Shown here one piece after another: positions 6,598 to 12,775 of a stretch of 19,585 nucleotides of DNA (position 1 is its first letter; every line of letters begins with the position of its first letter). The notes beneath the pieces were generated by a model. The model searched no databases. It was not told where the DNA came from and saw nothing but the letters and a program-made list of their open reading frames with translations. A program made the position numbers and the translations under genes. This DNA comes from Erysipelotrichaceae bacterium. Lineage in GTDB: Bacteria; Bacillota_I; Bacilli_A; Erysipelotrichales; Erysipelotrichaceae. The stretch is from contig JAFOMB010000081.1 in the NCBI GenBank assembly GCA_017419065.1, forward strand, positions 1-19,585, read 5' to 3'.

Positions 6598-7058
6598 TCG
6601 TCGAAGTATCTCTCCAGATACATCTGATAGGCGATCGCACAGGCGATATTTCCATAGAGGTCATCCGTGACCTCTATTTCTTTTTCCGCCATCTTCTTGG
6701 AAGCTGTCATCATCGAGGAGCGGAAGCGTTCATAGAAGGAGGTGATGTCCTGATTCTCCTCTTCCTGCATCAGCAGGCGGATATTGTCGATGGAGATGAC
6801 TTTCTTGGCCAGGACGATGAAGATGAAAGAGGCGATCTGTTCCCTCGTATAGGTCTTTCTGTTGAGGCGGGGAACGAGTTTCAGTTTGACATAGTTGGTG
6901 ATCATCGATCCCGTTACCTGCATGACAGGGTAGGCAGATAAAAAGCCGTTGATATAGCGGACGACCTGGTCGAGGTAAAGTCCGACATCCGGGATCTCCC
7001 GGAATTCCGGCAGGGAAAAGGACGAGATGTCCTGTTTGATCTTTTCATTCACGTTCAT
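6585..7058 (-). CDS. DUF1836 family putative transcriptional regulator (second copy)
   Basis: A 157-residue DUF1836 protein. The core GSMITNYVKLKLVPRLNRKT (about 46-65), then YTREQI, aligns by eye with the helix-turn-helix of the copy at 616-1164 (STIQNWVKRGYVSRPVKKKY). A helical C-terminal half follows, with the conserved middle ISIDNIRLLM. It is divergent from trhA and shares with it a 133-bp intergenic region holding two palindromic operator-like sites, so it is the natural candidate to control trhA and perhaps itself. No Shine-Dalgarno sequence precedes the ATG at 7058. The nearest -10-like box ends about 11 bases before it, so the leader should be very short. Its 3' end overlaps azlD by 13 bases. 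Confidence 0.8.
   Translation of the reverse strand: MNVNEKIKQDISSFSLPEFREIPDVGLYLDQVVRYINGFLSAYPVMQVTGSMITNYVKLKLVPRLNRKTYTREQIASFIFIVLAKKVISIDNIRLLMQEEENQDITSFYERFRSSMMTASKKMAEKEIEVTDDLYGNIACAIAYQMYLERYFDDQKK
6654..6685 (+). terminator. Terminator of azlCD, embedded in the convergent DUF1836 gene
   Basis: A perfect 10-bp stem ATAGAGGTCA (6654-6663) / TGACCTCTAT (6668-6677) with loop TCCG, followed by TTCTTTTT on the plus strand. On the minus strand no T run follows. It lies 57 bases after the azlD stop and, on the other strand, encodes the EVTDDLY stretch of the DUF1836 protein. Confidence 0.75.
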
Positions 7059-7069
7059 ACTTATATGGT

Positions 7070-7075
7070 AGTATA
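7070..7075 (-). promoter_or_regulatory. Possible -10 box for the minus-strand DUF1836 gene
   Basis: TATACT on the minus strand (7075 to 7070) would start transcription near 7063, about 5 bases before the ATG. No good -35 exists at normal spacing. TTGACG (7093-7088) is present but only 12 bases away. The promoter is therefore uncertain and may need an activator bound at the palindromes at 7110-7158. Confidence 0.4.
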
Positions 7076-7103
7076 GATCTCTGCTTCCGTCAAACCGTAT
7101 CCC

Positions 7104-7132
7104 TTGACAGGTTATTGGATAACCGATAGAAT
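7104..7132 (+). promoter_or_regulatory. Promoter P1 of trhA with operator 1 filling its spacer
   Basis: TTGACA (7104-7109), 17 bases, TAGAAT (7127-7132) is an essentially consensus sigma-A promoter. The spacer contains GGTTATTGGATAACC (7110-7124), an inverted repeat centred at 7117 that fills nearly the whole gap between the two boxes. Such a perfect promoter with a dyad in the spacer strongly suggests control by a dimeric DNA-binding protein. Confidence 0.85.
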
Positions 7133-7144
7133 GGAGATGTAAAA

Positions 7145-7176
7145 GTTATTGAATAACCGATGATAAAGTATAGAAT
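7145..7176 (+). promoter_or_regulatory. Operator 2 and possible second trhA promoter P2
   Basis: GTTATTGAATAAC (7145-7157) is a perfect palindrome around a central G at 7151. With the following CGAT it repeats operator 1 at 16 of 17 positions, 34 bases downstream (about three helical turns). A second promoter may overlap it: TTGAAT (7149-7154), 16 bases, TAGAAT (7171-7176), although that -10 box lies close to the AGGAGG of trhA. Confidence 0.65.
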
Positions 7177-7191
7177 AGGAGGAAAACGGTT

Positions 7192-7884
7192 ATGGAAATG
7201 ATGATCCGCAAAGACTATGTCCGTCACAATGAAGAGATCTTCCGCCTGCGGGATCCGTTTTCCTGTCTGAGCCATTTTGCGGGCTTCCTGCTGTCGATCG
7301 TGGGGATGCCGATACTTCTGACCAGGGCAGCGGAAAACAGCTCTCAGAGGACGGTAATGATCTCTCTGTCAGTGTATATGCTGACGATGATCCTGTTATA
7401 CGAAGCCAGCGCTTCTTATCACGCCTTCAACATCTCTCCGAGGGCCAACCGCATCCTCAAGAAGATCGATCACATGTCCATCTTCATCCTGATCGCCGGG
7501 ACCTATACCCCGATCTGCGCGGCAGTACTGCCGGAAAGGGAAGGGAACATCATGCTGGCGGTGATCTGGTCTATCGGACTCTTAGGCATCCTCTTCAAAG
7601 CCTTCTTCGTCTACTGTCCGAAGTGGGTGTCCTCGGTGATCTATCTCACGATGGGATGGGCGGTCGTGGCCGTCATGCCGATCCTGCTGCCGTTGCTGTC
7701 CACAGGCGCCTTCCTGTTTCTCTTACTGGGAGGACTCTTCTATACAGCAGGGGCCATCATTTACGCCTTAAAGCTGACGGTCTTTAAGAATCCTTACTTC
7801 GGTAATCACGAACTCTTCCACCTCTTCGTCCTGGCCGGTTCGCTATGCCACTATCTGCTGATGCTTCATTACATCGCCTGCTAG
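7192..7884 (+). CDS. trhA: Hemolysin III family / PAQR-type membrane protein
   Basis: A 230-residue protein with about seven membrane segments. It has the conserved polar residues of the hemolysin III/PAQR family: SASYH (Ser73, His77), KIDHMSIF (Asp93), GTYTP (103-107), and NHELFH (His206, His210) with His220. In the superfamily these form an intramembrane zinc site. TrhA proteins are linked to membrane energetics and lipid homeostasis; hemolysis is not established for most members. AGGAGGA at 7177-7183 is 8 bases before the ATG. Expression is probably set by the tandem promoters and palindromes upstream, and the divergent DUF1836 regulator is the obvious candidate. Downstream only a 5-bp weak hairpin (7883-7899) is seen, so readthrough into the next genes is possible. 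Confidence 0.9.
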   Translation: MEMMIRKDYVRHNEEIFRLRDPFSCLSHFAGFLLSIVGMPILLTRAAENSSQRTVMISLSVYMLTMILLYEASASYHAFNISPRANRILKKIDHMSIFILIAGTYTPICAAVLPEREGNIMLAVIWSIGLLGILFKAFFVYCPKWVSSVIYLTMGWAVVAVMPILLPLLSTGAFLFLLLGGLFYTAGAIIYALKLTVFKNPYFGNHELFHLFVLAGSLCHYLLMLHYIAC

Positions 7885-7896
7885 GCAAAGAGAATG

Positions 7897-7922
7897 CCTG
7901 ATCAGGGAAATACGGTTATAAT
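7897..7922 (+). promoter_or_regulatory. Promoter of the lipoprotein-CDF operon with a 10-bp palindrome
   Basis: A perfect TATAAT (7917-7922) ends exactly six bases before the ATG at 7929, so transcription should begin at or next to the start codon. The -35 area has no good match. CCTGATCAGG (7897-7906), a perfect 10-bp palindrome, covers the end of the -35 region and the start of the spacer and could be a regulator site. Confidence 0.6.
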
Positions 7923-7928
7923 AGGGAT

Positions 7929-8420
7929 ATGAAAAAATGGAGTTTCCTTTTTCTATCCCTCTTTTTATTTGCGTGCAGCTCTTCTCCGCTTTCTTTGAGA
8001 AAGTCGGACAGTGCAGAGATCACGGATCTTCTGATGGGCTATGGCCTGGAGGAAGTTGAGAGAAGGGAAGGGGACACTTTCTTTCAGCGCAGCTACAGCG
8101 GCTGGGTCGACAGAGCCCGGTATGATGTCTGCGTCTATACTTATGAAAACGGAGAAGTCATGGACATCGATCTCACCGCAGAGGGAAGGGTCGACCGGGA
8201 CTTTCTCTATCAGATCTGCGATCTGGCCAGTAAAGGGGAGTGGGCGCATAAACGCCTGTGTGAAAAGCTCAGAGAACTCCTGAACAATGAAGCCGGAGGA
8301 AAGCTCTCTTTCCGAAACGACTCCCTGAAACTGGATGCCGATGTCTCGATCTCCAGGATCACCATCTCTTTAGAGGACATCGCTTTTGAAACCTGGTTAA
8401 AGGAGAATACGCATGAGTGA
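7929..8420 (+). CDS. Small lipoprotein of unknown function
   Basis: A 163-residue protein. The N-terminus is a type II signal peptide: MKK, then a hydrophobic run (5-15), then lipobox LFAC with Cys16 as the lipidated residue, followed by a Ser-rich tether. The mature part is charged and of mixed predicted helix and strand. It has no motif I recognise. There is no usable ribosome binding site: the only GGG lies 3 bases before the ATG, and the -10 box ends six bases before it. A leaderless mRNA is therefore predicted. Its end overlaps the CDF transporter start by 8 bases, so it may be an extracytoplasmic partner of that metal exporter, which is inference only. Confidence 0.75.
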   Translation: MKKWSFLFLSLFLFACSSSPLSLRKSDSAEITDLLMGYGLEEVERREGDTFFQRSYSGWVDRARYDVCVYTYENGEVMDIDLTAEGRVDRDFLYQICDLASKGEWAHKRLCEKLRELLNNEAGGKLSFRNDSLKLDADVSISRITISLEDIAFETWLKENTHE

Positions 8421-9537
8421 ATTAGCATCGATACAGGAAGAGCGTTCCCGTACCATCGTCAAAGTCTCGATGGTCGGGATCATCACCAATATCCTGTTAG
8501 CTTCCTTCAAGGCCATCATCGGCCTGCTGTCCCATTCGATCGCCGTCGTACTGGACGCCGTCAACAATCTCTCGGACGCCCTGTCTTCGGTCATCACGAT
8601 CATCGGTGCCCGTCTGGGAAACAAGAGAGCCGACAAGGCCCATCCGTTGGGACACGGACGGTATGAATACCTGAGTGCCATGGTGGTATCTGCCCTGGTC
8701 TTATACGCCGGTATCACTTCTTTAGGGGAATCTGTCAAGAAGATCATCACCCCGGAAGAGGTGGACTATTCCGCGGTCTCTCTCATCATCATCGCGGTAG
8801 CGGTCCTGGTGAAGATCCTCTTAGGAACTTATGTCAAGAAAAAAGGAGAGGAAGTAAACTCTCCGTCATTGGTAGATTCGGGAAGCGATGCGCGCTTTGA
8901 CGCCATCATCTCCTTCTCTGTCCTCTTATCGGCCATCATCTTCTTAACGACCGGTCTGTCCTTAGAAGCCTATTTAGGTGTAGCCATTTCCATCTTCATC
9001 GTCAAATCCGGTATCGACATGTTCAAGGAGACGATCAACGAGATCCTGGGTGCCAGAGTCGACAGGGAATTCACAGCGGCCATCAAGGATACCATCCTCG
9101 AAGAGGAACAGGTACAGGGCGTCTATGACCTTATCCTGCACAACTACGGACCGGACCGCTATGTCGGCTCTGTCCACGTCGCTGTCGATGAAAGCCTCAG
9201 CGCTTCCGAGATCGACAAGCTCGAAAGAGATATCGCCCATAAGGTTTTCATGAAACACGGGATCGCTTTAACAGGCATCGGCATCTACTCCGTCAATTCG
9301 AAGGATGAGACAGTCGTCAAGATGCGCGATATGATCTCCCGCATCGTCATGTCCCATGACAACATCCTGCAGATCCACGGCTTCTATGTCGATAAGGAGA
9401 CGAAGACCATCAACCTTGACATCATCATCGACTACGATCTCAAGGAAAGAGAAGAACTCTTCAAGCACATCACCGAAGAAGTCCAGGGAGCCTTCCCGGA
9501 CTATACCATGAACTTCACCATGGATATCGATATCTGA
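8413..9537 (+). CDS. Cation diffusion facilitator metal exporter, manganese-type ligand set
   Basis: A 374-residue CDF transporter. Six membrane helices occupy about residues 15-210. The transport site pairs are Asn51-x3-Asp55 in helix 2 (NNLSD) and Asp155-x3-Asp159 in helix 5 (DSGSD). The family loop HPLGHGRYEY is at 77-86. The N-D/D-D combination is that described for manganese exporters such as MntE and MneP, whereas zinc members use a His in one pair, so manganese efflux is predicted. The cytoplasmic tail (about 205-374) is roughly 80 residues longer than usual and looks like two ferredoxin-like domains in tandem. AGGAG (8401-8405) precedes the ATG. The gene overlaps the lipoprotein gene upstream and is one base from the DUF1648 gene downstream. 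Confidence 0.9.
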   Translation: MSELASIQEERSRTIVKVSMVGIITNILLASFKAIIGLLSHSIAVVLDAVNNLSDALSSVITIIGARLGNKRADKAHPLGHGRYEYLSAMVVSALVLYAGITSLGESVKKIITPEEVDYSAVSLIIIAVAVLVKILLGTYVKKKGEEVNSPSLVDSGSDARFDAIISFSVLLSAIIFLTTGLSLEAYLGVAISIFIVKSGIDMFKETINEILGARVDREFTAAIKDTILEEEQVQGVYDLILHNYGPDRYVGSVHVAVDESLSASEIDKLERDIAHKVFMKHGIALTGIGIYSVNSKDETVVKMRDMISRIVMSHDNILQIHGFYVDKETKTINLDIIIDYDLKEREELFKHITEEVQGAFPDYTMNFTMDIDI

Positions 9538-9538
9538 T

Positions 9539-10036
9539 ATGAAAGTATTCAAAGAGAAAAAACAGACCATCCTGACATCCTGCTTCCTGAGCCTGCTGCC
9601 TATGTTTATCGGCTTATTGAAGTGGAACGACCTCCCGGAGAGGATCCCTTTCTATTTTGGAAGGGGGATGAACCCGATCGCCCGGCCCATGAAGTCAGTG
9701 GTGGTCATCGTCATCCCGCTCATCCTCCTGGTGATCGTCTTCCTGTGCATCCTTTTAAGCAAGCTGGATAAGGAATGGGATGATCTGATGTTCCACTTCC
9801 GCATGGCGATCTCTCCGCTTGTTTCCATCATCATCAGTGTCTGCATCTACAGCTATGATGAACTGGGTTATTTCAAAGGAAAGGTCCTGCTCTTCCTCTT
9901 GGGAGGACTGGTATTGCTCTTTCTGTCCCTGAAGCTGAAAGGGGCAGATGAAAAAGCGGAAGAGACGATCGCGAAGGTAAGGCCCATCCTCAGTATTCTG
10001 GGATGCCTCGTCATCTTCCTCGGATTTGTGTTTTAA
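9539..10036 (+). CDS. DUF1648-type membrane protein
   Basis: A 165-residue protein with about five membrane segments (about 11-27, 53-74, 88-104, 113-131, 149-165). LPERIPFYFGRGMNP (32-46) after the first segment is the DUF1648 signature, found alone or in SdpI-type immunity and signalling proteins. This protein has DUF1648 without an obvious full SdpI C-terminal domain. The ATG lies one base after the CDF stop and lacks a clear ribosome binding site, so translation is probably coupled. Its position suggests co-expression with the lipoprotein and metal exporter. The specific function is unknown. Confidence 0.75.
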   Translation: MKVFKEKKQTILTSCFLSLLPMFIGLLKWNDLPERIPFYFGRGMNPIARPMKSVVVIVIPLILLVIVFLCILLSKLDKEWDDLMFHFRMAISPLVSIIISVCIYSYDELGYFKGKVLLFLLGGLVLLFLSLKLKGADEKAEETIAKVRPILSILGCLVIFLGFVF

Positions 10037-10061
10037 AAAAGACTGTTGAAACAGTCTTTTT
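10035..10061. terminator. Bidirectional terminator between the DUF1648 gene and the CofE-like gene
   Basis: AAAAA-GACTGT (10036-10046), loop TTGAA-type turn, ACAGTC-TTTTT (10051-10061). The A run before the stem and the T run after it supply a tail on both strands. It overlaps the stop codons of both convergent genes (TAA at 10034-10036 on plus, and at 10060-10062 on minus). Confidence 0.88.
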
Positions 10062-11253
10062 ATTCTGTCGTATAGTTGTCGAAGTAGCCCTGGATGAAGA
10101 CGACCGGTGTTCCCTTGTCTCCGGAGCCGCTGGTGAGATCGCACAGGGATCCGATGAGGTCTGTCAGCTGTCTCGGTGTCGTTCCTTCCGAGACCATCTT
10201 GCCGACGAGACTGCCGTCCTTTTCCTTGATGGAGGACTTGATGGCTTCCTTAAGTTCTTCACCCTGGAGATCGGCGAAGTTGTTGTCAGCGAGATACTTG
10301 ATCTTCAGCTCGTTCGGAGTGCCTTTGAGTCCTTCTGTATAGAACGGGGAGACGACCGGATCAGCCAGTTCCCAGATCTTGCCCTGAGGATCCTTGAAGG
10401 CTCCGTCGCCATAGACCATGACTTCCATCTTCTTGCCGGTGAGAGCCAGCATCTTTTCCTGGATGTCTTCTACGAGGTTCTGGGCATCTCTCGGGAAGAG
10501 CTTGACCTTGTCTTCGGTAGCCTTGTTGGAACCGAGGAGGCCGTAGGTCTCGTTATAGCCGGAACCGTTGATGGAAGAAGTCATGATGTCATCGAGACCC
10601 AGAACGTTTTCCGCTCCGTTCTCTCTCAGAACTCTCTTGGTGCGCTTTCTGGTGTGGATGTCGCAGTTGATGACGTTCTTCGTATAGGCGAGGATGGCTT
10701 TCGGATTGTTGGCGAAGATGATCTCCGCTTCACATCCTGTGCCTTCGATCAGCTGTTTATAGTAGTCGATGTAGTCGACACCGGTGAATTCGTGCTTGCG
10801 GGTCCCGAAGAGCTCACGGTACTTCTCTAAAGAGAGGACATCGGAGTACGGGTTGACGTTCTTTTCATCGAGTTCGTCAATGGTGAGAAGGGCATTTCCG
10901 ACTTCATCACTTGGATAGCTGAACATCAGATAGACCTTTTTAAATGCCTTGGCCATGCCCTTTAAGAGGATGGCGAAGCGGTTTCTGGAAGTGATCGGGA
11001 AGATCACGGCAGCTTCTTTCGCCGGCATTTTGTTTCTGATATCCTGAGCGATGTCTTCGATTGTGCAGTAGTTGCCCTGCGCTCTGGCGACGATCGACTC
11101 TGTCATAGCGATGATGTCTCTGTCATGGAAGACGATATTGGCACTTTCGGACGCCTTCATGAGAGTAGCGGGAATGATTTCAGAGAGGTCATCTCCCTCT
11201 TTGATGATCGGGCAGCGGATACCTCTGCTGACTGTACCGACGTATCTTTCCAT
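10060..11253 (-). CDS. CofE-like protein (coenzyme F420-0:L-glutamate ligase family)
   Basis: A 397-residue protein whose sequence fits the CofE family. An N-terminal GDDLSEII (20-27) and a DRDIIAMTESIVARAQGN (44-61) block correspond to the archaeal GDDL and VVSKAEG motifs. The C-terminal half has VMVYGDGAFKDPQG, then IWELADPVV and KGTPNELKIKYLADN, typical of the family core. Authentic CofE adds glutamate to F420-0 using GTP. The window shows no other F420 gene, and this lineage is not known to make F420, so a related amide-ligase reaction on another substrate is more likely. It is longer than archaeal CofE (about 250 residues). AAGGAGG (11263-11269 on the minus strand) precedes the ATG. It has its own promoter divergent from glyQS and ends in a bidirectional terminator. 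Confidence 0.75.
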   Translation of the reverse strand: MERYVGTVSRGIRCPIIKEGDDLSEIIPATLMKASESANIVFHDRDIIAMTESIVARAQGNYCTIEDIAQDIRNKMPAKEAAVIFPITSRNRFAILLKGMAKAFKKVYLMFSYPSDEVGNALLTIDELDEKNVNPYSDVLSLEKYRELFGTRKHEFTGVDYIDYYKQLIEGTGCEAEIIFANNPKAILAYTKNVINCDIHTRKRTKRVLRENGAENVLGLDDIMTSSINGSGYNETYGLLGSNKATEDKVKLFPRDAQNLVEDIQEKMLALTGKKMEVMVYGDGAFKDPQGKIWELADPVVSPFYTEGLKGTPNELKIKYLADNNFADLQGEELKEAIKSSIKEKDGSLVGKMVSEGTTPRQLTDLIGSLCDLTSGSGDKGTPVVFIQGYFDNYTTE

Positions 11254-11281
11254 AGTAGGAATCCTCCTTCACAACGTATCT

Positions 11282-11290
11282 AATATACCA
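11282..11290 (-). promoter_or_regulatory. Extended -10 promoter of the CofE-like gene
   Basis: On the minus strand TGG-TATATT (11290 to 11282) is an extended -10 element. Transcription would begin near 11275, leaving a 22-base leader with AAGGAGG. No good -35 is seen, as is common for extended -10 promoters. Confidence 0.6.
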
Positions 11291-11320
11291 CAGATGAAGA
11301 CTTTTCATTTACTGAAAATG

Positions 11321-11348
11321 TTTACAATTTTAGATCTTTTATTATAAT
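11321..11348 (+). promoter_or_regulatory. Promoter of the glyQS-dnaG-rpoD operon
   Basis: TTTACA (11321-11326), 16 bases, TATAAT (11343-11348) is a strong sigma-A promoter with a leader of about 45 bases. The leader is too short for a glycine T-box. A second extended -10 element, TGT-TAGAAT (11368-11376), sits downstream and could give a minor start near 11383, but no -35 accompanies it. Confidence 0.75.
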
Positions 11349-11398
11349 AGAGAGAAACAGCAGGATATGTTAGAATGGAGTGGATTAGGAGTATATCT

Positions 11399-12775
11399 AT
11401 GGCAAGCAAATACACATTTGAAGAAATCGTTTCACATTTAAAGAGCACCGGTTTTGTCTATCAGGGCAGTGAGATCTACGGCGGTCTTTCCAATTCCTGG
11501 GATTTCGGTATCCTGGGTTCCTATCTGAAGAAGAATATCAAGGACCTCTGGTGGAAGGAATTCATCGAGAAGTCCCCGTATAACGTCGGGATCGACTCCG
11601 CCATCCTCATGAATCCGAGGACCTGGGAGGCCAGCGGCCATCTCAAGGGTTTCAGTGATGCCATGGTGGACTGCAAGGAATGCAAGGGCCGCTTCCGTGC
11701 CGATAACCTCATTGAAGAAGCTACCGGTTTATCTGCCGAAGGCAAGACACCGGAAGAGATGGACAAGATGATCGAAGACAACCATGTCGTCTGTCCGGTC
11801 TGCGGCAAGCACAACTTCACGAGCGCCCGTCCGTTCAACCTGATGTTCAAGACCTTCATCGGTACTCTGGAAGACGCCAAGTCCACCGTCTACCTGCGTC
11901 CGGAAACAGCGCAGGGCATCTTCGTGAACTTCGCAAATGTCCAGAGGACATCGAGAAAGAAACTGCCTTTCGGCATCGGTCAGATCGGCAAGTCCTTCCG
12001 TAATGAGATCACACCGGGCAACTTCATCTTCCGTGTCAGAGAATTCGAACAGATGGAACTGGAATTCTTCTGCAAGCCGGGGGAAGACCTCGAATGGTAC
12101 CGCTACTGGGTCGATACCTGCTTCAACTTCGTCAGGAGACTGGGTATCAAAGAAGAGAACCTGCGCATCCGCGAACACGATCCGGAAGAGCTCAGCTTCT
12201 ATTCCAAGGGTACGAGCGATATCGAATACGCCTATCCGTTTACGGACTGGGGCGAACTCTGGGGCATTGCCGATCGAACAGACTATGACCTCAAGCAGCA
12301 CTCCGAATACTCCGGCAAGGAACTCTCCTATCTCGATCCGGAGACTCATGAAAAATACATCCCGTACTGCGTCGAACCGTCGGTAGGTGTCGAAAGACTC
12401 TTCCTGATGGTCGTCTGCGACGCTTATGATAAGGAGACCCTGGAAGGCGGCGATGAGAGAGTCGTCATGCACATGCATCCGGCTCTTGCCCCGGTCAAGG
12501 CCTGCATCTGCCCGCTCTCCAAAAAACTCTCAGAAGGGGCTCAGAAGGTCTTTGAAGACCTGAGAGAAGACTTCCATGTCGAATATGATGAAGCCGGCTC
12601 CATCGGCAAGCGCTACCGCCGCAACGATGCGATCGGTACCCCGTTCTGCATCACCTATGACTTCGATTCCGAGACAGACGGCTGTGTCACCATCCGTCAC
12701 CGTGATTCGATGGAACAGGAGAGAGTCGCCATCAAAGATCTGAAGGAATACATCAAAAAGAGAATCGCCTTTTAA
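11399..12775 (+). CDS. glyQS: Glycyl-tRNA synthetase, single-chain class II
   Basis: A 458-residue class II synthetase of the dimeric (alpha2) type that charges tRNA-Gly. The N-terminal GGLSNSWDFGILG (28-40) is the glycine enzyme signature. An inserted zinc-ribbon-like module has Cys92, Cys95, Cys132 and Cys135. Motif 2 spans about 196-224 (QIGKSFRNEITPGNFIFRVR, then EFEQME). Motif 3 is PSVGVERLFL (327-336). A C-terminal anticodon-binding domain follows from about 360. The ATG at 11399 is preferred over an in-frame ATG at 11375 because AGGAG (11387-11391) lies 7 bases before it and because 11375 falls within a -10-like box. The stop shares one base with the dnaG start. Order and coupling mark this as the first gene of the macromolecular-synthesis operon. 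Confidence 0.96.
   Translation: MASKYTFEEIVSHLKSTGFVYQGSEIYGGLSNSWDFGILGSYLKKNIKDLWWKEFIEKSPYNVGIDSAILMNPRTWEASGHLKGFSDAMVDCKECKGRFRADNLIEEATGLSAEGKTPEEMDKMIEDNHVVCPVCGKHNFTSARPFNLMFKTFIGTLEDAKSTVYLRPETAQGIFVNFANVQRTSRKKLPFGIGQIGKSFRNEITPGNFIFRVREFEQMELEFFCKPGEDLEWYRYWVDTCFNFVRRLGIKEENLRIREHDPEELSFYSKGTSDIEYAYPFTDWGELWGIADRTDYDLKQHSEYSGKELSYLDPETHEKYIPYCVEPSVGVERLFLMVVCDAYDKETLEGGDERVVMHMHPALAPVKACICPLSKKLSEGAQKVFEDLREDFHVEYDEAGSIGKRYRRNDAIGTPFCITYDFDSETDGCVTIRHRDSMEQERVAIKDLKEYIKKRIAF

Noticed and set aside
7883..7899. Terminator directly after trhA
   Set aside because: Only a 5-bp stem (AGGCA/TGCCT) with a 7-base loop and no T tail; too weak to call.
10003..10830. A 275-codon plus-strand frame opposite the CofE-like gene
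   Set aside because: Shadow frame. The minus-strand gene has a ribosome binding site, promoter, terminator and family motifs, and this frame begins inside the DUF1648 gene and crosses the bidirectional terminator.
11327..11398. Glycine T-box riboswitch before glyQS
   Set aside because: The predicted leader is only about 45-55 bases, with no terminator hairpin and no T-box sequence.
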